From NCBI GenBank assembly GCA_002490635.1, contig DKUJ01000027.1, positions 1 through 46,454 of the forward strand: a stretch of 46,454 bases of DNA, given 5' to 3'. Below are positions 17,246 through 24,029 of the stretch, piece after piece. This stretch comes from Porphyromonadaceae bacterium UBA7207 (lineage in GTDB: Bacteria; Bacteroidota; Bacteroidia; Bacteroidales; Muribaculaceae). Numbering within the stretch: the stretch's first letter is position 1; each line of letters begins with the position of its first letter. The position numbers were made by a program, and so were the translations under genes. Below the pieces are notes generated by a model. The model was not told where the DNA came from, did not search any database, and was given only the letters and a program-made list of their open reading frames with translations.

Positions 17246-18666
17246 TCTTTGGGCCGGGTGTCTTTGCCTGGCTGTTGGCCGGGTCCTTTTTTGCGGTGTT
17301 TTCTGTTGCCGCCCGGTCGCCCGATGCGTGGCTTGCCTTCGCTGTCGCCCTTGTTCTCGTTTCTGACCTCTTTGCGTGCTTCGGGCTGGTGCTCGGCTTT
17401 CGGTGGTCTGTTTTCGGTGTTGTCGGGGTTTCCGGGTTTGTCGGGTCGCGGGTTCTTCCGCTGCTTCGCTTCCTGGGCGCCTTGCGATGAGCGCGCCTGC
17501 CGCTGGCGGTCGCCTTCGGCAGGTCTGGAACGTTTCTTTTTCTTGCGGTCGAAGCGTGTGAGATCGTCCTGCCCAAGAATGTCGCCGAATTCGGAGGTTT
17601 TCTTCCGATGCTCGCCGCTTTCGGGTAACAGGCTGGCGGGTTTCTCGCCGGCTTTGTTCAGTTCGATTATCTCGAACACCCTTTCGGCGGAGAGAGTCAC
17701 CAGATTTGCGGCGGTGTTGCGGTCGGTGGAGTAGGTTACGGTGCGGTTGAACACATCGCTCTTGAAGTGGTAGTATGTCGCGTCGGCGCTTTCGAGGCGA
17801 ACTTCACGCGGAGGCATCTTGCGGGAGGCTTCCACATAGGCGTCGACTTCGAAGTTGAGGCAGCACTTGAGTTTGGCGCACTGGCCTGCCAGCTTCTGGG
17901 GATTCATGGATATGTCCTGGTAGCGGGCTGCGCTGGTGGATACCGACACGAAGTTGGTCATCCACTGCGAGCAGCACAGAGGCCTTCCGCAGGGCCCGAT
18001 GCCGCCTATGCGGCCGGCCTCCTGGCGGGCGCCGATCTGGCGCATCTCGATACGAACCTTGAAGGTGTCGGCGAGAACCTTTATGAGCTGGCGGAAGTCG
18101 ACGCGTTCGTCGGCTATGTAGTAGAATATGGCTTTGTTTCCGTCGCCCTGGTATTCCACGTCGCCGATTTTCATGTTCAGCTTCAGGCTTTCGGCGATTT
18201 TCCGCGAGCGGATCATGGTGTCGTCCTCGCGGGCCTTGGACTCGTTGTATTTCTCTATGTCGGTGTCTTTGGCTTTCCGGAATACCCTTCTGGTCTCGGT
18301 GCTTTCCTTGGAGCGTGCGCCGGCTTTCTTCATGCGCAGCTCAACGAGCGCACCGGTGAGCGACACCATGCCGATGTCGTGCCCGGGCTGGGCTTCCACC
18401 GCCACCATGTCGCCGATTTCCAGCGGTATGCGCTGGCTGTTGAGGTAGTATCCTTTGCGCGCGTTCTTGAACTGCACCTCAACATAGTTGCTTTCGGCGA
18501 AACCTCCCGGAATGTCGGCGAGGTAGTTGAAGCTGTGCAGCTTGGCGCGCTGGCAGTCGCAGACCGAACCTGCTCCCGGGCATTGGCATGCGCTTCTGTC
18601 GCAGCCGTTTCCGCAGCCGTTTCCGCAGTTGTTGTCGCAGTCTTTGCAGCTTTCGAGGTCGGTCAT
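17242..18666 (-). CDS. ricT: PSP1-domain protein RicT, probable RNase Y partner
   Basis: A 474-residue protein with three parts. The N terminus (about residues 6-40) is a dense cysteine cluster with ten Cys (CKDCDNNCGNGCGNGC and on). The core is a PSP1/RicT domain carrying the conserved Cys set GPCGRPLCC and CAKLKCC, which in Bacillus RicT takes part in binding [4Fe-4S] clusters. The last ~110 residues are disordered and rich in Lys, Arg, Pro, Glu and Gly. In Bacillus, RicT with RicA and RicF forms the Y-complex that steers RNase Y. Here the gene starts 4 bases after the rny stop, which strongly suggests the same partnership, but no RicA or RicF homologue is in view. It overlaps gldH by ATGA. 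Confidence 0.88.
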   Translation of the reverse strand: MTDLESCKDCDNNCGNGCGNGCDRSACQCPGAGSVCDCQRAKLHSFNYLADIPGGFAESNYVEVQFKNARKGYYLNSQRIPLEIGDMVAVEAQPGHDIGMVSLTGALVELRMKKAGARSKESTETRRVFRKAKDTDIEKYNESKAREDDTMIRSRKIAESLKLNMKIGDVEYQGDGNKAIFYYIADERVDFRQLIKVLADTFKVRIEMRQIGARQEAGRIGGIGPCGRPLCCSQWMTNFVSVSTSAARYQDISMNPQKLAGQCAKLKCCLNFEVDAYVEASRKMPPREVRLESADATYYHFKSDVFNRTVTYSTDRNTAANLVTLSAERVFEIIELNKAGEKPASLLPESGEHRKKTSEFGDILGQDDLTRFDRKKKKRSRPAEGDRQRQARSSQGAQEAKQRKNPRPDKPGNPDNTENRPPKAEHQPEARKEVRNENKGDSEGKPRIGRPGGNRKHRKKGPGQQPGKDTRPKE

Positions 18667-18670
18667 GGGC

Positions 18671-20215
18671 TTATTTTGCGAAGCTTACCGAACGGGTTTC
18701 GCGGATAACGGTTATCTTCACCTGTCCGGGGTAGGTCATCTCGTCCTGGATTCGGCGTGCGATTTCCGCCGACAGCTGTTCGGTTTCGTTGTCGTCGATT
18801 TTGTCGGCGCCGACAATCACGCGCAGTTCGCGTCCGGCCTGTATGGCATAGGTCTTCACCACGCCTGGGTAGGACATGGCCAGCTGCTCGAGGTCGTTGA
18901 GGCGCTTGATATAGGCTTCCACGATTTCGCGGCGTGCGCCGGGGCGTGCGCCGGATATGGCGTCGCACACCTGCACGATAGGCGCCAGCAGAGAGGTCTG
19001 CTCGACTTCGTCGTGGTGGGCGCCGATGGCGTTGCATATCTCGGGTTTCTCCTTGTATTTCTCGGCCAGCTTCATGCCCAGGAGTGCGTGGGGCAGTTCG
19101 GGCTCTTCGTCGGGTACCTTGCCGATATCGTGCAGGAGGCCGGCGCGGCGTGCCTTTTTGGGGTTAAGGCCGAGTTCCGAAGCCATGACGGCGCAGAGAT
19201 TGGCGGTTTCGCGGGAGTGTTGCAGAAGATTCTGGCCGTAGCTGGAGCGGTATTTCATTTTTCCGACCAGGCGGATTAGTTCGGGATGCAGGCCGTGGAT
19301 GCCAAGGTCGATGGCCGTGCGCTGGCCGGTCTCTATGATTTCCTGCTCGATCTGTTTGCGCACTTTCGCCACCACTTCCTCGATGCGTGCCGGGTGTATG
19401 CGGCCGTCGGCTACCAGCTGGTGGAGAGCCAGACGGGCTATTTCGCGGCGCACGGGGTCGAAGCCCGAGAGGACAATGGCCTCGGGGGTGTCGTCAACAA
19501 TGATCTCGATGCCGGTGGCTGCTTCCAGTGCGCGGATGTTGCGGCCTTCGCGTCCGATGATGCGGCCTTTGATTTCGTCGGAGTCGATGTGGAACACTGT
19601 CACAGAGTTCTCGATGGCTGTTTCCGTGGCTACGCGCTGGATCGACTGCACCACGATGCGGCGGGCCTCCTTGTTGGCGGTCATCTTGGCGTCGTCCATT
19701 ATGTCGTTGATGTACGATGCCGCGGCGGTCTTGGCCTCATCCTTGAGGCTTTCGATGAGTTTCTCCCTGGCTTCGCTGGCAGTGAGTCCCGAGATGTGCT
19801 CGAGCATGTTCTGTGCGCGTGTGTGCATTTCGTCCACCTGGGTCTGGCGTGTGGCCAGGGCTGTCTGCTGGTTTTCGAGGCTGGCGCGCATGTTGTCGTT
19901 CTCCTTCTTGGCGCGCTGGTTCTCGCTCTGCTGCTGGTTGAGCTGCATCTCGCGCTGCTTTATTTTGGCTTCGGCGCTCTGCATGCGGCTCTGGCGCTGC
20001 TGAGCCTGCTTTTCGGCTTCGGCGGTGATGCGCAGAGCTTCCTCGCGTCCCTGGAGAACCTTGTTGTTGCGCAGGTTCTCGGCTTCTTTCTCCGCTTCGG
20101 AGATTATCAGCCGTGCCCGCGATCCGGCCATGCGCTTCTGCACGAGCAGGGTTGCGAAAGCCCCCGCCGCTGCCGCCACTATGGCCACTGCTATTGCGAT
20201 GATGTATGTTTCCAT
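18671..20215 (-). CDS. rny: Ribonuclease Y
   Basis: A 514-residue membrane-anchored endoribonuclease that initiates mRNA decay. An N-terminal transmembrane helix (about residues 4-25) is followed by a long Gln/Glu/Lys/Arg-rich coiled coil (about 35-190). Then come a KH domain with the GREG loop (IIGREGRNIRALE), and an HD domain with HSRE and LLHDIGKV followed by GAHHDE. Length and order match the family. It is preceded by a 189-base structured spacer after zapA and followed 4 bases later by ricT. It probably acts at the inner membrane with RicT. Confidence 0.95.
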   Translation of the reverse strand: METYIIAIAVAIVAAAAGAFATLLVQKRMAGSRARLIISEAEKEAENLRNNKVLQGREEALRITAEAEKQAQQRQSRMQSAEAKIKQREMQLNQQQSENQRAKKENDNMRASLENQQTALATRQTQVDEMHTRAQNMLEHISGLTASEAREKLIESLKDEAKTAAASYINDIMDDAKMTANKEARRIVVQSIQRVATETAIENSVTVFHIDSDEIKGRIIGREGRNIRALEAATGIEIIVDDTPEAIVLSGFDPVRREIARLALHQLVADGRIHPARIEEVVAKVRKQIEQEIIETGQRTAIDLGIHGLHPELIRLVGKMKYRSSYGQNLLQHSRETANLCAVMASELGLNPKKARRAGLLHDIGKVPDEEPELPHALLGMKLAEKYKEKPEICNAIGAHHDEVEQTSLLAPIVQVCDAISGARPGARREIVEAYIKRLNDLEQLAMSYPGVVKTYAIQAGRELRVIVGADKIDDNETEQLSAEIARRIQDEMTYPGQVKITVIRETRSVSFAK

Positions 20216-20265
20216 TATGTATAAATCAAGTTATGCTGTATTGATGATTTCAGATTGCTGTAAAT

Positions 20266-20317
20266 AAAAAACGCACCCAATGCCGGCAGCCTGGCGGCTG
20301 GCGGCGGTTCGGGTGCG
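20266..20317 (-). terminator. Hairpin with U-tail between zapA and rny
   Basis: On the minus strand a 7-bp outer stem (20311-20317 with 20272-20278) and an inner stem (20298-20305 with 20282-20289, one mismatch) are followed by TTTTTT and then ATTTAC. It could be a terminator or attenuator controlling read-through from zapBA into rny, or the 3' end of a small RNA. Confidence 0.65.
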
Positions 20318-20404
20318 GGATTCGGCCGGTGCGTGCGCTGTGGGCGCGATGCGCCGGAGGGGTCCGGTCAGAGGATGTTGGCTTCCATGGCGTTGCCGTG
20401 GGGC
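20266..20404 (-). ncRNA. Possible structured small RNA (6S-like by position)
   Basis: The spacer between zapA and rny is G+C-rich and palindromic and ends in a U-tailed hairpin. 6S RNA (ssrS) lies beside zapA in enterobacteria, and I have an uncertain memory of it near zapA or rny in Bacteroidales. Against it, only about 139 bases are free here, shorter than a usual 6S RNA of about 185, and I cannot trace its central bubble with confidence. It may only be the zapA 3' end plus an attenuator. Confidence 0.25.
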
Positions 20405-20698
20405 TTATGTGCTTTCGAGCAGGCTGTCGAGCCGCGCTTCGAACTCGCGAAGCAGCTCGGCCTGGTTGTTCATCAGGTTTGTGCGCCGGTAGAGCATTGT
20501 GGCATAATAGAGGGTCACTTTTGCCAGGGCCACGCCGTCGGAATCGGCATTGGCGCCGAAGCGCAGGCGGTCCACATTTTCGTTGATTTTGCCTACCACC
20601 ATGCGGTAGAACGACTCTTCGCTCTGTGCGACAGGCAACTTGAAAGGCTCTATGTCGGCTATTCGTATTGTTATTCTATGTTCTTTGTCCGCGTTCAT
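20405..20698 (-). CDS. zapA: Cell division protein ZapA
   Basis: A 97-residue protein. ZapA binds FtsZ filaments and helps bundle the Z ring at midcell. The N-terminal half begins KEHRITIRIADIEPFKLPV, the typical beta-strand pattern of ZapA. The C-terminal half is a long helix (KVTLYYATMLYRRT ... LREFEARLDSLLE) suited to the dimeric coiled coil. The frame is open upstream for another ~100 codons, but ATG at 20698 is the right start: the extra region overlaps the upstream gene in another frame and has no ZapA-like content. It lies 11 bases after the zapB-like gene. Confidence 0.85.
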   Translation of the reverse strand: MNADKEHRITIRIADIEPFKLPVAQSEESFYRMVVGKINENVDRLRFGANADSDGVALAKVTLYYATMLYRRTNLMNNQAELLREFEARLDSLLEST

Positions 20699-20709
20699 CG
20701 AAAGTGCAT

Positions 20710-21009
20710 TCAGACTTCTCTGATCAGTTGGTCGACGCAAGCGTCGATTTCCCGCACTAAATTTGAAATGAAGGCTCGTGTCTCGGCCACGGTTTTGCTG
20801 TCGGGACTCAGTGCCGAGGATATGCGCAGGTGTTCCAGTTCCATATTGGCTTTCTGGAGCTGCCCCTGTAGGGCTATCACCTGAGCCCGGCAGTCGTCGA
20901 GCTGTTGCCTGAGATCGGCGTTCTGCTTCAGCAGCATCTGCTGGCGGGTTACCAGCAGCTCGGCCTTGTGGCCTATGCGTGCGAGCTGTTCTCCGAGATC
21001 TTTGGCCAT
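20710..21009 (-). CDS. ZapB-like coiled-coil protein
   Basis: A 99-residue, almost entirely helical protein with heptad-like hydrophobic spacing (LGEQLARIGHKAELLVTRQQ and a Gln/Leu-rich helix to about residue 62), then a second helix. Its size, coiled coil and position directly before zapA suggest a ZapB-type Z-ring partner; sequence alone cannot prove it. It is the first gene of the large minus-strand operon and sits just downstream of a consensus promoter. Confidence 0.6.
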   Translation of the reverse strand: MAKDLGEQLARIGHKAELLVTRQQMLLKQNADLRQQLDDCRAQVIALQGQLQKANMELEHLRISSALSPDSKTVAETRAFISNLVREIDACVDQLIREV

Positions 21010-21026
21010 CCGATTTCAAATTTCTA

Positions 21027-21057
21027 CAAAATTAGTCTTTTTCCGCAATGATACAAA
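21027..21057 (-). promoter_or_regulatory. Promoter of the zapB-zapA-rny-ricT operon
   Basis: On the minus strand, TTTG (21054-21057), 19 bases, then TAATTTTG (21027-21034) match the Bacteroidota consensus exactly. The start codon at 21009 is only ~18 bases further on, so the leader is very short. The discriminator (TAGAAATTTG) is AT-rich. Confidence 0.75.
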
Positions 21058-21087
21058 ATTTTCGGATGTTGCAAAACAAAAGATTCA

Positions 21088-21099
21088 TGCCGCGCGGCA
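21088..21099 (-). terminator. Possible weak terminator after the esterase gene
   Basis: TGCCGCGCGGCA is a perfect 12-base palindrome 13 bases beyond the esterase stop. On the minus strand it is followed by TGAATCTTTTGTTTT. The stem is short and the T-run broken, so this is tentative. Confidence 0.35.
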
Positions 21100-21112
21100 C
21101 TTTGATAAGGAA

Positions 21113-22300
21113 TTATTCCTTCTTGAACAGCTGCGGAAGGAAACGGACCAGGTAGCTGCGCCAGTTGCGCCACTCGTGGCCGCCGTCGGTTTCCACATAG
21201 GTGTAGCTGATTCCGAGCCGGTCGAGGGTTTCGCGGTACGACGCGTTGAGAGCGTAAAGGAAATCGTCCTTTCCGATGGCAATCCAGTAGAGCTGCGGAG
21301 CTGTCGCGAACTGGCGGGTGAGAGCCTGGTCGTAAGGGTTGGCGTTCTGTCCGTCCACTCCGCCGCCGTTCCACATCACGGCTGCCGAGAACAGTCCTAC
21401 GTAGTCGAACATGTCGGGATACTGCATGGAGATGCGCCAGCTGTGTCCGCCGCCCATCGAAAGTCCGGCTATGGCCCTGTTTGCCTTGTCGGCTTTTGTG
21501 CGGTAGTGGCTGTCGACGTAAGCCACGATTTCCGGGAAGGAGCTTTCGAACAGCCCCTCGGGCGACAGCGAGCGCTGGCCGTCGGGAGTATAAAGCCCTT
21601 CGGCGGTCTCGCCCGGCGCTGCGGCCTCGCCGGCATTGCCGTTAGGCATCACCACAATCATCGGCTCTGCCATGCCTGCGGCAATGGTGTTGTCGAGAAT
21701 CTGCACGGCGCGGCCCAGTTCACTCCAGGCATTTTCGTCGCCGCCCATGCCGTGAAGCAGGTACAGCACCGGATAGCGGGTGGATTCGTCGGCATCGTAT
21801 CCGGCGGGAGTGTACACGGTCATCCGCCGGTCTTTGGCCAGCGTCGGCGAGTGGTACCACACCTTGGCCACATTGCCGTGGGGCACCTCGTGCGCGCTGT
21901 ACAGGTCGGTCTGCCGGTTGCCGGGCATGATGAACATGCTTGCGAGCGACGCTATGTCGCGCACTACATAGGCATTTGCCGGGTCGAGGGTTCTCACTCC
22001 GTCGATGTCGAACCAGTAGCTGTAAAGTTCAGGCTTCAGCGAGTCGATTTTCACGCTCCACCAGCCATTGGCATCGCGCGACATCTCGACGGGACTTCCC
22101 GGAATCTGTCCTGTCACTGACACTCTGCCGGCATTCGGCGCGTACACTCCGAAAGTGGCGCTGCCGTCGTCGCCGGTAACCGGCGAGTTTCCCATGGTTC
22201 TGTATCCGAGGGCCTCCTGTGCCGATGCCGGATTTCCGCATAAGCACATGGACAGGATTGTGGCTGTCGTGGCGACCGCCGAAAGTATGTGATGTTTCAT
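21113..22300 (-). CDS. Secreted CE1-family esterase with N-terminal immunoglobulin-like (E-set) domain
   Basis: A 395-residue protein with a signal peptide ending near ASA-Q28. Residues about 45-125 form an E-set/CBM48-like domain (FGVYAPNAGRVSVTGQIPG ... WWSVKIDSLKPELYSYWF). The rest is an alpha/beta hydrolase of the esterase D/feruloyl esterase (CE1) kind. It has LYLLHGMGGDENAW (oxyanion region), nucleophile Ser in GLSMGGG near residue 280, and a C-terminal catalytic His in DGGHEW. Such exported enzymes usually remove acyl or feruloyl groups from plant xylan, or act on similar esters. No SusC/SusD or glycoside hydrolase genes are nearby, so the substrate is open. No promoter of the standard type is visible upstream. 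Confidence 0.85.
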   Translation of the reverse strand: MKHHILSAVATTATILSMCLCGNPASAQEALGYRTMGNSPVTGDDGSATFGVYAPNAGRVSVTGQIPGSPVEMSRDANGWWSVKIDSLKPELYSYWFDIDGVRTLDPANAYVVRDIASLASMFIMPGNRQTDLYSAHEVPHGNVAKVWYHSPTLAKDRRMTVYTPAGYDADESTRYPVLYLLHGMGGDENAWSELGRAVQILDNTIAAGMAEPMIVVMPNGNAGEAAAPGETAEGLYTPDGQRSLSPEGLFESSFPEIVAYVDSHYRTKADKANRAIAGLSMGGGHSWRISMQYPDMFDYVGLFSAAVMWNGGGVDGQNANPYDQALTRQFATAPQLYWIAIGKDDFLYALNASYRETLDRLGISYTYVETDGGHEWRNWRSYLVRFLPQLFKKE

Positions 22301-22445
22301 GGCGTTGTGATTGGTAGGTGATTGGTTATGAAGTGAATTATAATAGGCTATGAGATTGCGTGGAGTTCTTGCGCTCCATATCGCTATGTAGTTATCTCGT
22401 CGTTCTTGGCGATTTTTGCTGCCGACAATAATCCATTTGCAATGG

Positions 22446-22709
22446 CTATACTGTGATTATTGATTTGCCGAAAAACGTGGAAAGCATGGCAAGGGTTGAG
22501 ATAGTGAAATTGTGTTGTCCGCTGAGCCATTTGGTAATTTCACTCGGACGGCGTCCCAAAGCATCGGCAAACTGTTTCTTCGACAATCCTCGTTCCTGCA
22601 TCAGGTTGTATATGCGGTCGGATATTGCAAAGGTGAGTCTTGCGCTCTCCCTTTCTTCCGCAGGTATCTCTGTGAATAATCGAGGAAGTAAATCCAGGTT
22701 CTCTTTCAT
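22446..22709 (-). CDS. XRE-family antitoxin (HigA-like)
   Basis: An 87-residue DNA-binding protein. Residues about 32-80 form a helix-turn-helix (RGLSKKQFADALGRRPSEIT ... TISTLAMLSTFFG). It overlaps the upstream toxin gene by ATGA, and the toxin-first order is that of HigBA modules. It would neutralise the toxin and repress the shared promoter, probably through the 7-bp inverted repeat at 23222-23237. Base composition is visibly more AT-rich than the flanking genes, which suggests horizontal gain. Confidence 0.82.
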   Translation of the reverse strand: MKENLDLLPRLFTEIPAEERESARLTFAISDRIYNLMQERGLSKKQFADALGRRPSEITKWLSGQHNFTISTLAMLSTFFGKSIITV

Positions 22710-23176
22710 AGTTCAAAAGTTTTATCCGTGTCGATTATATTCTCACTAATCACTACCGAGCCGTCTTTAACGCCTGATTTGAGAAGTTCCTCAAATTTTT
22801 GCAAGGTTACCACGTATCCTTGAAGCTCGTTGTCCTCCTCATATGTCCGAGTCGTTTTTACGCCTCCGTTACCGAGAATAATTATCTTATCCGACAGTCG
22901 CAGGGCATATAGCCGCAGTTTTGACCGCAGTGTAGGAAGTGCCACCACCGAATCGCGCATCTTTCCCTCGTTGCGGAAGTAGCGCTCAAGCGCTCCGTGC
23001 TCAATTATTTGCTCGACATATCGGATAATAGCGCGATAATCGGCATTTAACTGGGAGTCCTCTCTGAATTTAGCGACAAATTTATTGAACTCATCCAATT
23101 CGTCGCCGAGGAATTGGATGGTATATACAGTGCATTTGTCGCTGTTATTAAGGAGTATGAGTTCGACTTCGCTCAT
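22706..23176 (-). CDS. RelE/HigB-like toxin
   Basis: A 156-residue protein resembling the phage Gp49/HigB branch of the RelE/ParE toxins: YRAIIRYVEQIIEHGAL, then FRNEGKMRDSVVALP, then SKLRLYALRLSDKIIILGNGGVKTTRTY. Family members cut mRNA on the ribosome. I chose ATG at 23176: the upstream in-frame TTG at 23206 lies inside the -7 promoter element and cannot be translated from that promoter. It is longer than the typical ~110 residues, with an extra N-terminal portion and a C-terminal tail. It shares an ATGA junction with the antitoxin. Confidence 0.75.
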   Translation of the reverse strand: MSEVELILLNNSDKCTVYTIQFLGDELDEFNKFVAKFREDSQLNADYRAIIRYVEQIIEHGALERYFRNEGKMRDSVVALPTLRSKLRLYALRLSDKIIILGNGGVKTTRTYEEDNELQGYVVTLQKFEELLKSGVKDGSVVISENIIDTDKTFEL

Positions 23177-23203
23177 CGGTATATTGTGTTTGGTATTCCA
23201 ATG

Positions 23204-23237
23204 CAAAGATACGATAAAAAGTTCACTTAAAAGTGAA
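23204..23237 (-). promoter_or_regulatory. Toxin-antitoxin promoter with inverted-repeat operator
   Basis: On the minus strand TATCTTTG (23204-23211) is a perfect -7 element. No -33 TTTG is present at the usual distance. Instead, TTCACTT (23222-23228) and AAGTGAA (23231-23237), a perfect 7-bp inverted repeat with a 2-base spacer, covers the -33 region. This placement fits an operator at which the antitoxin, alone or with toxin, blocks RNA polymerase. Confidence 0.6.
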
Positions 23238-23395
23238 TTATCGCAATTTTTTTCCGTGACCGATCAGTTTTGTGTTCGAAGCTTATAATTCATACTTCAA
23301 AGGCTGTTCTGTATGTGCTTTACGCCGACTGACCATGTTTTTCGCAGAAAAGTTCATGAAGAAACTGGAAAAAAGTTCGTAGGGCCTCATATTCT

Positions 23396-23426
23396 TTTGC
23401 AGTATCGGAAATTATTCTTAATTTTG
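23396..23426 (+). promoter_or_regulatory. rpsU promoter, Bacteroidota type
   Basis: TTTG (23396-23399), 19 bases, TAATTTTG (23419-23426), then the G+C-rich CCGCGC. The leader to the ATG at 23469 is about 35-40 bases. Confidence 0.8.
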
Positions 23427-23468
23427 CCGCGCTAAAACGCAAAGAAACTACAACTATCACATATAAAT

Positions 23469-23660
23469 ATGATTATCGTTCAAGTAAAAGAAGGCGAGCA
23501 GATCGAAAGGGCGCTCAAGAAATTCAAACGTAAATTCGAAAAAACCGGCATCGTGAAAGAACTTCGCAGCCGCCAGGCCTTCCAGAAACCTTCGGTTACC
23601 AACCGCAAGAAAATGATGAAGGCAGTATACGTTCAGAAACTGCGTTCGGTAGAAGACTGA
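23469..23660 (+). CDS. rpsU: 30S ribosomal protein S21
   Basis: A 63-residue basic protein with the S21 pattern: an N-terminal strand MIIVQVKEGE, then ALKKFKRKFEKTGIVKELRSR, and a Lys/Arg-rich C terminus. S21 sits near the anti-Shine-Dalgarno end of 16S rRNA on the platform of the small subunit and influences initiation. It is monocistronic here, with its own consensus promoter and a hairpin terminator, rather than in the enteric rpsU-dnaG-rpoD arrangement. Confidence 0.95.
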   Translation: MIIVQVKEGEQIERALKKFKRKFEKTGIVKELRSRQAFQKPSVTNRKKMMKAVYVQKLRSVED

Positions 23661-23727
23661 TACCCTGTCCGTGGCCACATCGGGCCGCGATTATATATAT
23701 CCCGCCCTTTGAGGCGGGAGCAGCCAA

Positions 23728-23754
23728 GCTGATGCGGCGACGCATCGGCCTTTT
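23728..23754 (+). terminator. Intrinsic terminator after rpsU
   Basis: A 9-bp stem (GCTGATGCG with CGCATCGGC, one T-G pair) closed by a GCGA tetraloop (GNRA type) and followed by CTTTTGCTGTTT. Confidence 0.7.
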
Positions 23755-23965
23755 GCTGTTTGTGGCCGCAAGGGCAGCTCCGTGGGCAACTTTGGCTGCC
23801 GCCGGATTGTTTATGCTGATGCCGGCATTGCGCCATTGCGCATGCCGGGGCTGGTACGCGGAATTATAGAACGGTTCTTATAATTAATGTGTATCATCGC
23901 ACGGAGCATAGCTCCGTGAGCGGCGGCATCGCCGGGGCCACATATAAAATAGATTTACAGCGGCG

Positions 23966-23995
23966 TTGTGTTGAGCAAGTTTTTGTTTAATTTTG
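23966..23995 (+). promoter_or_regulatory. topA promoter, Bacteroidota type
   Basis: TTG (23966-23968), 19 bases, TAATTTTG (23988-23995), then CGCCCG. The leader to the ATG at 24030 is only about 28 bases. Confidence 0.7.
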
Positions 23996-24029
23996 CGCCC
24001 GAAAACTCCGACCGACTAATGCAACGAGC

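Larger units (their letters stand above)
23661..24029 (+). other. Palindrome-rich spacer between rpsU and topA
   Basis: These 369 bases hold no credible gene. They contain a CCCGCC/GGCGGG hairpin (23701-23718), the rpsU terminator (23728-23754), an 11-bp stem with one bulge (23822-23848), an 8-bp perfect stem with loop ATA (23900-23918), a 5-bp GC stem (23921-23934) and the topA promoter. Short words recur (GGCCACAT at about 23673 and 23937; AGCTCCGTG twice). It may hold a repetitive extragenic element or a small structured RNA. Confidence 0.6.

Noticed and set aside
23176..23206. TTG at 23206 as the toxin start
   Set aside because: It lies within the -7 promoter element, so it would be upstream of the transcript start; ATG at 23176 is used instead.
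22331..23241. AAGTGAATTAT copies on both sides of the toxin-antitoxin pair as attachment sites or target duplications
   Set aside because: Only 11 AT-rich bases match, no integrase or transposase is present, and one copy is part of the operator. Mentioned only as a side note.
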